Source: Chromobotia macracanthus (lineage: Eukaryota; Chordata; Actinopteri; Cypriniformes; Botiidae). Taken from it: a stretch of 64,000 nucleotides of DNA. A program made the position numbers and the translations under genes. The stretch is taken from contig JAZGTH010000005.1 of assembly GCA_036877525.1 (NCBI GenBank), positions 2,362,501 to 2,426,500 of the forward strand, in the 5' to 3' direction. Below the pieces are notes generated by a model. That model ran no database searches, was not told the origin of the DNA, and saw only the letters and a program-made list of their open reading frames with translations. Within the stretch, counting starts at the first letter, position 1; each line of letters opens with the position of its first letter. This document shows, one piece after another, positions 46,617 to 57,318 of this stretch.

Positions 46617-47375
46617 GAAGACAGGGGAATCTATGTCTCAATTGTGGGGCACCCGATCACGTTAAATACAATTTGTCCAGTTAAACCCTCTAGCCGTCCA
46701 GTTTTGGTGAGTGCAAGCTCCATTACTGCTAAACCATCATCCAGGATTACAGTGTCTCTTGAACTAATCTATCAAAATTTAGTTATCAAAACATCCGCTT
46801 TAATTTATTCCGGGGCTGTAGGCAACTTTAACTTTCAGAGTTTAGTCCTTCAGTATAATCTACCCCTTAAAACTTGTGATCTCTCTTTGATAGTGGAAGA
46901 ACTGGATGGGAGACCCTTCGGAGAGGGGAGGATACAGCAACTGACGAAAGAGGTCCGAATACAAATTGATATTTTACATTCTAAAACCATAAAGTTCTAC
47001 ATAATCCAGTCTCCAAATCACCCCATTGTATTAGGTTTGCCTTGGTTAGCTCTATAACTAATTATGATGAGGGAGATTCTGCAGTGGGGTCCAATGTGCT
47101 CAGTGAAATGTTTAACTTGTGATCTTTCTTTGATAGTGGAAGCACTGGATGGGAGACCCCTTGGAGAGGGGAGGATACAGTAACTGACGAAAGAGGTCCG
47201 AATACAAATTAGTATTTTACATTCTAAAACCATAAAGTTCTACATAATCCAGTCTCCGAATCACCCCATTGTATTAGGCTTGCCTTGGTTATAGCTCCAT
47301 AACCCTCAATTTCATGGATGAAGGGAGAGATTCTGCAGTGGGGTCCAATGTGCTCAACAAAATTATTAACCAAAA
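46617..47375 (+). pseudogene. Gag zinc knuckle and protease, tandemly duplicated
   Basis: A zinc knuckle (CLNCGAPDHVKYN) at 46632 is broken by one extra base before its last Cys. The frame 46644-47057 is the protease region: SRITVSLELIYQNLVIKTSA, then LIYSGAVGNF where the family has Asp, so the catalytic Asp is replaced by Tyr. It continues FYIIQSPNHPIVLGLPWL. About 243 bp of this (from 46871) are repeated downstream from 47114 with a few differences, including a stop. The protease would mature the polyprotein; this one could not. Confidence 0.8.
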
Positions 47376-48990
47376 TCACTCGTCCTGCTCAAGGGGCTCC
47401 CTGATCCAAAGAACCTATATCGTCTAACCCTGGCATCCCTTCCGAGTACACTGACCTCAAGGAGGCCTTTAGTAAGCAAAAAGCTTCCCAACTTCCTGCA
47501 CATCGTTCAGTTGATTGGGCTATTGCGTTAGTCCCAGGTACTGTACCCCCTAAGGGGAGAATTTTCCCTTTATCCAAGCCCGAGTCAGAAGCCATGAAAG
47601 AATATATTCAGGAAGAACTCGCTAAAGGATTTATCAGACCTTTGAATTCCCCCGCCTCTGCAAGCTTTTTTTTTGTTTAAAAGAAGGACGGAGGGTTATG
47701 ACCCTGTATTGATTATAGAGGCCTCAGTGACTTTACTGTTAAATTCAGATATCCCCTTCCCTTAGTTCCAGCAGCATTAGAACAATTAAGACAGGCCAAA
47801 TACTTCAACAAACTCAGTCTCCAAAACGCCTACAAGTTAATTCGCATCCAAGAGGGAGACGAGTGGAAGACAGCCTGTTCTACGTCTAGTGGTCATTACG
47901 AGTATTTATTCATGCCATTTGGTCTAGCTAATAGTCCAGCTGTTTTCCAGTCCTTCATGAACAACATTTTCTGAGATATGTTAGATAAGTGGGTTACTGT
48001 TTACACTGATGACATCTTGATTTATTCCAATTCCCTTGAAGAACATATTAAGCACGTCAAAGCAGTTCTCAAACACCTAATTCAATTTCAGTTATATGCC
48101 AAAGAGGAGAAATGCAAGTTCCATCAAACTAGAGTTTCTTTCCTAGGGTACATTATAAGTCATGAAGGAGTTGCCATGGATGAGAAGAAGGTCCAAGTTG
48201 TTACTGAATGGCCTCAGCCCCGTACAATGCGAGAATTACAGAGGTTCCTGGGTTTTGCCAATTTTTATCATAGATTTATTCAAGATTTAGCTCTGCAGCA
48301 GCGCCATTGACAGACCTAACTAAGCGACAGAACTCCAAGCTCTCCTGGTCTACAGAAGCTTTACAAGCCTTCAAAGATCTCAAGACCAGATTTACCTCAG
48401 CCACCATTCTTAAGCATCCAGACCCCAATCGCCTATTCATTGTGGAAGTGGATGCTTCTACAACAGGTGTAGGGGCTATTCTATCTCAATGTCACAGTAC
48501 TCCTGCCAAAATGTTTCTGTGTACTTTCTTTTAGAGGAAACTGTCAGCAACTATGACATGGGTAATAGGGAATTGCTAGCAATTAAATTGGCACTAGAAG
48601 AATGGCGGCACTGGCTGGAAGAAGCAACTCATCCTTTACCGTACTCACTGATCACAAGAACCTAGAATATTTATGGGCATTGTTCTTTACCAGATTCCAA
48701 TTTACAGTGACCTATCACTCTGGGTCGAAGAATACTAAGGCTGACGCCCTGTCCCGCCAAACTAAGGAGAATCAGCCTAAATCCAGTATAGAAATCATTC
48801 TCCCAGAAAGCATCTTAGTAGCCACAGTCCAGTGGGATATAATTACCGAAATTACTAATCATAATAACAACGAACCACCACCAGCTGAATGTCCCGACAA
48901 TTGTCTCTATGTCCCTGAAGCATTGAGAGGAAGGTTAATAGCCCAAGTCTATGAAACTCTGGTCACCCAGGAATTACTGCTCCCATAGAA
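47376..48990 (+). pseudogene. Reverse transcriptase and RNase H of chromodomain gypsy
   Basis: Starts in VPGTVPPKGRIFPLSKPE and KEYIQEELAKGFIRPLNSPA, in a frame partly hidden by stops. The palm reads GHYEYLFMPFGLANSPAVFQ and the active site TVYTDDILIYSNS (47994-48030). The box is YTDD where the family normally has a larger hydrophobic residue after Tyr; both Asp remain. The connection reads FLGYIISHEGVAMDEKKVQV and QRFLGFANFYHRFIQDL. RNase H has VEVDASTTGVGAILSQ, then a frameshift near 48530. It resumes as VLTDHKNLEYLW and YHSGSKNTKADALSR. Several stops; inactive. Confidence 0.85.
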
Positions 48991-49955
48991 CTCTTACGCA
49001 ATCGATTCTGGTGGTCTACTTTATCTACAGATACTACTCAACATATCAAGAACTGCAATAACTGTCAAACTTCAAAAACCTCAAGACAATTACCTGCAGG
49101 TTTACTACAGCCTCTTCCTACACTACAAAGACCCTGGTCACACATTGCGATTGAATTCATCACTGATTTACCCAATTCCAATGGAAGCACTACTATTCTA
49201 ACCATCGTAGACTGCTTTTCCAAGGCCTGCCGTTTACTTCCCTTACCTAAGCTTTCCACAGCATTTGAGACTGCAGAACTATATGTAATCAAGTGTTTCG
49301 ATTTTATGGACTCCCAGAGGATATAGTGTCAGTCTGAGGTCCTCAATTCACGCCTCAGGTTTGGCCATTGTTTTTTAAGTCGAGAAAGACAGATAGAAAG
49401 ACTCAATCAAGAAATTATCAGAATCCTGAAAGCTTACTACAAGCAAGAACAGAATGACTGGAGCCAGGCCAACCGGAGGCAACAGACCAGCCCACTCTAT
49501 GCTCCAGGTCAATGGGTCTGGCTATTGATAGAGACCTACGCCTCAGTCTACCTTGCTGTAAACTCAGTCCCAAGTATGTTGGCCCATTCAAAATTGTTAA
49601 ACAAAGTACTCTAGTTTCTTTTCATCTCCAATTACCTGCTAATTACCGCATTTCCCCTACTTTTCATGTGTCGTTACTGAAACCCGCTGGTGGTCCGGTC
49701 GGTGAGGTGGAAGGGGAGCCCAGGGACACTACTCCCTCTATTATGATCGACGGTGAGGAGGCTTACAGAGTACATGAACTACTTGACTCCAGGCGTCAGG
49801 GTCGTGTTCTCCAGTACCTGGTAGATTGGGAGGGGTATGGCCCAGAAGAGAGATCCTAGGTCAACACAGGAGACATCCTGGACCCTACTGTAACTGAAGA
49901 GTTTCACAGGTCTCACCTGGAGAAGCCGGCCCCTCAAGCTTGTGGAAAACCCCAG
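48955..49955 (+). pseudogene. Integrase and chromodomain of gypsy element
   Basis: The zinc region reads HPGITAPIELLRNRFWWSTL and NCNNCQTSK. The core's first catalytic Asp is replaced by Glu (IAIEFITDLPNSNG). The second is lost at a stop before GPQFTP near 49335. The Glu region reads RQIERLNQEIIRILKAYYK, with a shortened gap before it. A frame at 49512-49859 holds the C-terminal SH3-like part (LSPKYVGPFKIVKQ, ISPTFHVSLLKPAGG) and a chromodomain (YRVHELLDSRRQGRVLQYLV, DWEGYGPEERS). A stop replaces the Trp that normally follows. Closely parallels the chromodomain at 2646-2885. Confidence 0.85.
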
Positions 49956-50394
49956 CGCCGCGTTCCTCCTCACATCATTCCTGGGACTCATTATTGCGAT
50001 CACCTGTTCCTGATCTCCTTGTGTATATAAACCTCAGAGTTTCAGATGTTCACTGCAAAGTCTTGTTTTGACACAGCTAACAACTCCTGCTAAGCAACTT
50101 CCCTGTTTTGCTAGCTTGTGTATTACCCTAGTTTGTATCTCATTTTCTGATTGATTCCCTGCCTTCCTAGCCTGTTTCTGAATTACGCTTTTGCTCTGCC
50201 TCTGTCACTACTGTTCGACCATTGCCTGTCTGTTTAACCTGTTCTTCATAAAGAGCCAGCAAATGGATCAAAACAGTTCTGACTCATCCTTACATATGTA
50301 CTATTTGTAATAGAAATATTTAAATGTTTTTAGTGCATAGATTTTGTTGTTCTTCCCTTATTCCACATCCAGACATCAATTAAAAGATATTAAA

Positions 50395-50955
50395 GTTTAT
50401 AGTATGTAGTATGTAGGGAGGGAACAGAGCAGTGGGAACCGGGAGGTAGACAGGCATAGCAGGAGGAAGGCTGGTCGGTGGCTGGGTGGAGGACTGGTGG
50501 TCGGGCAGAAGGAGCAGCACTGCAGTTTCGGGGGGGTTGGTTGGGGGGGGTTGATGGGTTGGTGTAGGAGAAGGAGAGAGGGAGAGCGATGAAGACTGGA
50601 GCCGAGGTTGTAATCTGAAAAGACAGAAAAAGAAACCAAAAACAGTAGCGAAAAACACGACTGGCTTGAGTCTCAGACAAGACTAGACTAGACTAGACAA
50701 AACAGGAGGTCAGGTGGCGGTTGGTTAGCACCGAAACGACAACAGACGCGACACGAGAGGGGAAAATAAAGGGGAAGTAATCAAGGGAACAGGTGCAGGG
50801 AATAATAACGAAACAAGGAAACAAGGAGGGCGGGGAGACGCGGACGCTGGAGCACGTGGCGAGCTGTCAAACAAAGACACATGCTCCGACAAAAAACAAT
50901 AACATAATCACGCAGACTAAACAAAGACTGAGGCGATCAAACCGCGGACCTGACA
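50395..50955 (-). repeat. LTR of the TGTCAGGTCC gypsy family
   Basis: The minus strand starts TGTCAGGTCCGCGGTTTGAT at 50955 and shares long phrases with 30559-30730. The far part (50395-50660) is pyrimidine-rich on this strand (TCCTTCTCCTACACCAACCC). The low-coordinate end is not fixed. Open frames within it are not genes. Confidence 0.68.
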
Positions 50956-52081
50956 ATATTACCTTTACATTGTAATGTTTACTATATTGCGTGAAAATTA
51001 CATACAATTATTTTATAACATTTTTGCTTCTAATAAAGTTTTTATAAACTAGTCTGTTTTTGTAATTAAAGAGACAACTGAAGAGTTAGCTTTAGTTGAA
51101 ATTGAGATGTGATGAGTAAAGGAAATTAAGAAAAATAAAGGTAAATATGAATGGAACAGAATATAAGAATTGTGCTAAGAAGTGTGATAATATTCTTTGT
51201 ATTAATTTAAGAAAATATTCTTTATATCATTTATACTTTATTTCAGGATACTTAAAATACTAGACAATAAATTGGCCTTAGCCCACATTACTTCTTTTAA
51301 GACTCAAGGTTGTATTCTGACACTAATTATCACCAAGAAGTCAGAGGTGTAAATGTATTCACTAAAAATAGTTTCATACAGTAACTTTTAACTTTTTACC
51401 TTTTTTTTTTACAAGGTAACCATAATTACTGCAGAGCTGAGAAGGATAAGCTCTTTTGAGAATAAAAAACTGTGGAGTTAAGATTAAATTTTCTAAATAA
51501 TGTTTGAAGTTTGAGAATGAAAAGGTCTGTAATAGTTACTTTATGAGAATGTTTGCCACTGTCGTTTCATTGCATCAACAGCGCTGATCTCTTAAAAGTG
51601 TGCCTCTGCTAGAAACATGATAGTTCTGAAAGTCAATCATCAAGTATTGTAAATGACAGATTTACCCAACTTTGAGGGAAATGTGCATAAGACCTTTATG
51701 CAAAATCTCACCTTAGCTCTCTAAATGGATTAGCTTCCTGCAGCAGGCTGAACACAGTGTTCTTTGGGTGGGAGGGAGGGTTTAGGCTTAGTGTACACTT
51801 TGGAACAAAGTCACTTCAGTGGAGCAATTTGTTCTGGCGGTTCTCTGTCAGTTACAATAAGTGTTGTACAGGTTAAAACACAGTTTAAGGTTTAATTACT
51901 TCAGGACCTGAAGCCATGGAGACAACTGTGGTGATGTCGAAGAAATACAAAAACATTGTTAAGGGTGCCAGATTGAGGACAAACCTGGTGTAGTCTCAGA
52001 CATTTCTTTTATCTTGAACCCATGAAACCAAATTTGTGATAGTTCCAATTTAAAGGCCATATAGCTGTTGCTTTTTGTTAG
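50956..52081. other. No recognised gene
   Basis: AT-rich with nothing I can name. Confidence 0.4.
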
Positions 52082-52377
52082 TGTAACCATTATGGACTCC
52101 TATGTTCTATTATTTTGGTTTTTCTGGTTTGTTTTGTTTTGTTTCCTGTTTTTACCTTATTTGGTCATTTTCCTGTTCTTGTTTAATCACTAGTTAATTC
52201 CCATCACCTGTTTGCCCCTTGTCATCTGCACTATTTTTGTTCCCCTGTCAGTCCAGTGTTTGGTCGGTGATTTTTGGTTATTAACGTGTCTTGATATGCT
52301 GTATGTGTCTGTGTCTGTGTTTGTGTTCTGTTCGTGTTCGTTCATGTTCGTTCGCGAGCTGACCGCAACACGTTACA
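52082..52377 (+). repeat. 5' LTR candidate, 296 bp
   Basis: TGTAAC at the start and GTTACA at the end form a perfect 6-bp terminal inverted repeat. Pyrimidine-rich inside. The bases after it (GAATCACCCACC) are not a typical TGG primer site, so the 3' edge is tentative. A gag-like region follows. Confidence 0.5.
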
Positions 52378-52865
52378 GAATCACCCACCTACAAAATGAA
52401 GCTCAAACTGGCTTCAAACAATGTGGCCCTGAGAGGTACAGCTCCTCCAGGGTCACGATCTTTATTTTTCAGAGCAGCAGGACTATTGAGGATTTCATGC
52501 TAGAGTTCGAGGGGAAAAGCCATCTTGCCGCATGTGATGACCTCACTTTAATGGAGGGGTTTTGGTGCAGGCTGGATGAAGAATTCCACTTTGTCATGCT
52601 GAGAGCTGATCCGTGTTGGACATTCATGGAGTCAGCGTTGAGCCGGAACGAAGCTGAACCCAGCCCAGGGTCATCACATGTGAGCGCTGCCAGCATGGAG
52701 TCCTCAGTAGTCAAGACCACCAACCCAGAGCCCAGAGGACCACCACCCAGCAGCGCAAATTTTGTTGCAGAGCCCACCGCGGATGGGGAGCCGATGCCCG
52801 CCCCTTGCAGGTTGTTGACATTGTTAGCTTGTAACACTCCACCTGTATTAAGCAGGAATGTATAA
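52378..52865 (+). pseudogene. Gag-like fragment of an LTR element
   Basis: One frame is open from the LTR through 52865. The part after 52480 reads TIEDFMLEFEGKSHLAACDD, LMEGFWCRLDEEFHFVML and WTFMESALSR, then a Pro/Ser/Glu-rich tail (PSPGSSHVSAASMESSV, PEPRGPPPSSANF). This pattern resembles short Gag proteins of teleost LTR elements, with a capsid-like helical part and a disordered repeat-rich tail. No zinc knuckle, no pol. Family not settled. Confidence 0.45.
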
Positions 52866-53200
52866 AATAACTGTGGAAAATTAATCTCCTATACTATTAA
52901 CTGAAACAAATCTGATAAGCAATGATTGACACAAGCCAAATTGTTCAATAACCTGGGTGTTTATCTAGACCAGACTTTATCCAGACCAGATGGTGAGGAG
53001 ACGGGACGGCCCCTGAGACAGACCAACTCAGTTCCAGTTGGACTTGACACTACCCCCATTTCTGGGTCAGCTAGCTGATCATCCTTATGCCAGTTTAAAA
53101 AGATTACAGCCATGACCTGGAGATAAGATAATGTCCCTGTTGGAAAGTTAGACAGGCTCTGACGGGACTTCTGCATTAGTCTGTCCTTTTTGCACTGTCC
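52866..53200. repeat. Probable interspersed repeat, family unknown
   Basis: A less AT-rich block (ACCAGACTTTATCCAGACC, CCAACTCAGTTCCAGTTGG, CATGACCTGGAGATAAGATA) with internal near-palindromes. I recall similar text in many teleost genomes but cannot name it. Confidence 0.35.
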
Positions 53201-53969
53201 TTTTGGTTTCCTTAGGTGGTCTCGTGAATTGCCTCATAAATTTAAATTATTGCAACTCAAGAGTTTTAAATACTGCAAACTTTTATTATTTTGCCTATTC
53301 AACTTAAAATACTATCTGTCTTATAATACATTTACTTTAAAATAACTTAATTTTTTAAAGTCACATTAACTTTTGTTAAATTAAATGATATATTTAACTG
53401 TAACTCAAAATGTAGTAGCAATTGTACTTAAATGTTTTGTGGCAACTGATTGCCTTTTTTTAAGTTTCACGTACTCAAATATTTACATTTTTCAACCTAT
53501 GAACCTATTCAACCTCAGTACAAAAATTAATAATAAACACAAGGTACATAAAAGCACACCAGGTCAAAGCAGAAAAATATTTTTTTAGATTGGACCAAAC
53601 ATTAACAGAAAAGAATCAGAGAGTCTCTGCAGGTTTGTAATGATGACCTCATTCTCAAGGATGATGTGTTTACATGTTAAATGCGTTACCCAGCATACAA
53701 CTAAAGAATGCTAGCCTATTTTACATGACATGAATGACAAGCTGACCATGGCGTATATAGAAAAAGTATCACAGAAGGTCTGTGAATCTTAAAAAGATAG
53801 AAGGGTGCTTTGAAATGTTATTTTAATTTAAATTAAAACACTTATACAGAATCAATTACAATTTATATTTAAATTTTCTATAAAGTCAAAGCTGAGTTAA
53901 GTCAAAAGATCTGTTAAAGCATGAAACAATATAATAATATACTTAAGTCATAAACCCAGAGAACTTCAG
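53201..53969. other. No recognised gene
   Basis: Strongly AT-rich; nothing seen. Confidence 0.4.
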
Positions 53970-54430
53970 TAAGTGCAATTGCAGTCTTTCCAGATTTTGA
54001 TGCCTTCTGTCGATATAAAGTCATCTGTCAAAAACTGTGGCAGTCAAGCTCTACATAAACTCTGCACGTCTGTTATTTTATATTGGTGTGAGATGGCTCA
54101 TTGTCAGGACTACTTTTGTTTTATTTTCCAGAAATTATGGCAACCTCCATACATCCTGCTTTCCTCAATTTGTTCCAGTAGTTTCCCATTTTAAATCTGA
54201 TGCTAGTTTTCCATCCATACAAACTGTTGTCTGAACCCAGCTCCCTCAGACATGGGTGTCTGATGACCAGAGCTTCTGCTGCTTTTGACAGCTCTTTATC
54301 ACTTAGGCAGTCTTTGAATTTGTAAATTGCAGCTGCAGCTTTCTTGAGGATGTCATGCTTTTGGTCTCTGGGTAGCTGTAGCACTTTCCCAGTTTTTTCC
54401 AAAATATGAATTTCATTCCTTAAGTTTATG
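53970..54430 (-). pseudogene. Fragment of a SAMD3-like multi-copy fish gene
   Basis: The minus-strand frame 54402-54121 reads QKHDILKKAAAAIYKFKDCL, KELSKAAEALVIRHPCLREL, YGWKTSIRFKMGNYWNKLRK and AGCMEVAI. This matches a conserved segment (helical, with the HPCL...YGWK signature) of proteins annotated in fish as sterile-alpha-motif domain-containing protein 3-like. After SGK, shifted frames continue with NKSSPDNEPSHTNIK and RRAEFM, which also fit that family. The SAM/PB1 parts and the rest of the protein are absent. Its role is unknown; it is often multi-copy and next to transposons. Likely a pseudogene piece. Confidence 0.6.
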
Positions 54431-54786
54431 TTCTACCTCATAAGAAAATGTAGGAAATGGTAAATTACCTTGAGGCCACCTTGAAAAACGTTCAGGTGAA
54501 GACACATCAGACAATAATCATGTGTCTGTAGTTTATGTAGAACTTTTTATGTAATATATATATATATATTACATTTTTATATCAAAATGAAAACACATAT
54601 TTGGATTTATGTAAATAGACCTTTATTACCTTTGTCACACTGTTTAAGTGTCAGTTCTCTTTAACTGTTCCTGTCAAATGAAATTATCCTGCTTACTGAG
54701 CAAAGGACCATCAAGCACCATTGTGTTGTTGCGAAATTTAAGTACCTTACCTTATAATTTGAATTAAGAAGTGAAAAGTGAGAGTG
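54431..54786. other. AT-rich spacer with (TA)n palindrome
   Basis: Holds ATGTAATATATATATATATT with its mirrored end at about 54550-54574; no gene. Confidence 0.5.
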
Positions 54787-54945
54787 GCTTATTTATCAAT
54801 GTATGGTAACCCATACTTGAAATGTGCCCTCTGCATTTAACCCATCAAGTCATGAACACACACATACACACACACACACTGGGAGCAGGGGGAAGCTATC
54901 GAACCTGCAACCTTTGGTTTACAAGTCAGACTCTCTAACTCCTAG
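54787..54945 (-). mobile_element. tRNA-headed SINE, minus strand
   Basis: Has TGTGCCCTCTGCATTTAACC, a CA microsatellite, then ACTGGGAGCAGGG, TATCGAACCTGCAACCTTTG and AAGTCAGACTCTCTAACTCC, the reverse complement of a tRNA-type A/B box head. The unit stops exactly at the truncated LTR that follows. Confidence 0.65.
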
Positions 54946-55454
54946 GTTCCCGGCAGTTGAATGTAGAATTGGCCGGTTTTCCTGTCTATTTAAAATCCTA
55001 GATATTTCAGGTTCCTATTATTAGAAATGAAATGCAATGACCCATATATTAAAGCGTAAAGACAATTTAAGATTTATTTTTCCCAATTTGATTCCCTTTA
55101 AAAGAAAAGAAAGGAAAGAAAAAAAACAAATAATCCCTCCCACTGAAAATAAATATGGAAAACACACTTTGTAACCTTAGTTCCTTTAACAGTCTCGTTG
55201 GGGCCCAGTGAAGAATCCTAGAGAGAAAGTAAAGCAGCGAGCTGTGAGTCCGTCACATCCAACTGATGATTCCACTTTGTCCAGTCCCAGAAAAAGTGTA
55301 GAGAAGTCCGTTGTCCTCCGAAGCGAAGAGAAGTCCTTTCACTATTCTTTATATGACGATGAGAAATTCACTCTCCTCGAGACATCATGGCGGCTAGTTA
55401 ACTCAACCGTTTGCTCAACAAGACGACAAACTGAAATTAACTCAAGAGAAACAC
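54945..55454 (-). repeat. Truncated 3' LTR of the PNMA-like gypsy element
   Basis: Matches the inner part of the 5' LTR at 60574-61539, from GTTCCCGGCAGTTGAATG to the point after GAGAAACACAG. It lacks about 40 bp at one end and about 400 bp at the U3 end. The U3 loss removes the LTR start and fuses the pol 3' end to mid-LTR sequence; the other end abuts a SINE. Confidence 0.9.
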
Positions 55455-57318
55455 AGGTTCACGCTGAAAAAGAATTGTTGGTACTTCATCAATATGTAAA
55501 TCAGCTGACTCTGGGAATTCTACATCCAGAATAGGAGTTTCACTCTGAGATGCCTCAGTCACCTGAGAAGGAACATTCATCACATCTTCAGCATAAAACC
55601 CAAACTCAGAATCTGAATCTGAAGAACTACATTCTTCCTGAAAATCTTTAGATAAGACATGTGATGTTTCCAACTCAGTCTTACTCTTTTGTTTCACCTT
55701 TCTACGCCTCAGAGCTCTAGGTAAAGGAGTAGGTCTGTTGTCTACCTTAGGACGTAACCTGACTGCCTGTCCCAAAGGCAGGATATGATTTCGATGCATC
55801 ACTTTGACTGGACCATTCCTATTCACAGGTCTCAAACGATACACAGGAACATCAGACAATTGACTTTCCACTACAAAGGGATTAGCATGCCATCTATCTG
55901 CAAGCTTATGTTTTCCCTTTAAACCAAGGTTTCGAATCAAAACTCGATCTCCAGAATTCAAACTGTGATAGCGGACTTTCTTATCATACCTCTTTTTGTT
56001 ACTTTTGTTCATCTTCTCAGAAGTAGCTTGAGCTAACTCATAAGCAGACTGCAACTCCTGTCTCATTTTGGACACATACTTTGAGTAAGACTCAGTCGAA
56101 GTGTTGTCAACAGAAACACCAAAACATACATCAACAGGTAGTCTGGCCTCTCTACCAAACATAAGAAAATATGACGAATAGCCAGTAGCTTCGTTAGATG
56201 TACAATTGTAGGCATGCACTAAATGGGCTATATGCTGGTTCCACTTACACTTCTGACTAGGCTCAAGGGTACCCAGCATATCCAACAGCGTCCTGTTAAA
56301 TCTCTCTGGCTGTGGATCCCCCTGCGGATGATACGGCGATGTCCCTGCCTTGGTCTGAGTGTATTCGATTTGGTAGTCCATAATGGATGAAGTATTTCTC
56401 CCACAAAGTCTTCGCTACCGTTGAAGCTTTTTGGTCCCTAGTGGGAAAAGCCTGAGCATACCAAGTGTAATGATCAGTGACGACAAGTACGTTACAGATA
56501 TTGTGAGAATCAGATTCAGTGGAAAGAAAATCAATGCAAACAAGATCAAGAGGTCCTGAGCTCTGCATATGACACAAAGGAGCAGCTCTCTGTGGCAGAG
56601 TTTTCTTCTTCATGCATCGTTCACAAGTCTTACAATAGGCCTCTACATCACGCTTCATGCGTGGCCAGTAAAACCTGTCATGGACTAAACTGTAGGACTT
56701 ATCAAAGCCTAGATGCCCAATCTCATCATGCAAAGATCTCAATACCTGGCTGTGGAACCGTTTAGGAAGCACAAGCTGTCGCTTCACATGATGGTCACCC
56801 TGCTTAACAGTTCTGTATAACAATCCTTTATCAACTGATAATTTTTCCCATTCTCTTTTTAGTAATTTCATCTCTGGATGGTTACTCTGAATACTACTGA
56901 AAGGTTTCTTTTTACTAACAGTTTGCCATAACTTTCCTATGCACTCATCATCTCTCTGGGCAGCTTGCAGTTCACTTGGACTAAACACAGGTAATTGCTG
57001 TGCACCTAATGCAGTAGCATGACAGTAGGCCTTAGGAACAGCAGACATGTGCGTCCCTATCTGTTGTACTACACAAGAGTGAGTTACATACCCTGATCTT
57101 TTCTCTGTAGATACTGCCACATGCAGGACATAGGGCTTTTGCACATCCGTAAATGCCAATACTGGAGCCTGAGTCAACCGAATTTTAAGAGTTTGAAAGG
57201 CATCTTCACACCGAGCAGTCCATTGAGATCCAAAAGGTTCAGAGGGCTTAGAATGGACCTTAGGATGGCTCACAGGTGAGTCCATATTTTTCTTCTTTTT
57301 AACAGAGGAAGCAGACAA
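55437..57318 (-). pseudogene. RNase H stub and integrase of PNMA-like gypsy element
   Basis: Frame 57318-56296 starts after a reverse transcriptase connection. Only the beginning of RNase H remains (PFGSQWTARCEDAFQTLKIR, LTQAPVLAFTDVQKPYVLHV). The zinc region is intact (HDEIGHLGFDKSYSLVHDRF, CKTCERCMKKK). The core has CIDFLSTE with the first Asp and IHSDQGRD with the second. A deletion then removes part of the roughly 35-residue spacing. The sequence resumes in another frame as SPYHPQGDPQPERFNRTLLD with the Glu. Frame 56381-55437 continues with NEATGYSSYFLMFGREARLP and the C-terminal region (GDRVLIRNLG, VKVMHRNHILPLG). It ends in an acidic tail whose last residues are read from LTR sequence because the 3' junction is deleted. 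Confidence 0.88.

Larger units (their letters stand above)
46487..50294 (+). mobile_element. Decayed chromodomain gypsy element with partial LTRs
   Basis: A 5' LTR piece (46487 to about 46600) begins TGTTACAGAAGTGGCCCC with CCGAACCACCAGAGGGA, like the solo LTR at 23 kb. Internal genes follow to 49955. A 3' LTR piece (about 49965-50294) carries TATATAAAC, TGCAAAGTCTTGTTTTG and ends CATCCTTACA. The 5' copy keeps only the first part of the LTR and the 3' copy only the rest. Flanks TTATA and TATGT do not form a clean duplication. The layout is gag end, protease, reverse transcriptase, RNase H, integrase, chromodomain, the chromovirus order. Confidence 0.85.

Noticed and set aside
46487..50294. 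Exact target duplication for the chromodomain gypsy element
   Set aside because: Flanks TTATA and TATGT do not match.
50380..50680. Three overlapping proline/serine-rich open frames on the minus strand
   Set aside because: They come from pyrimidine-rich LTR sequence, not from a gene.
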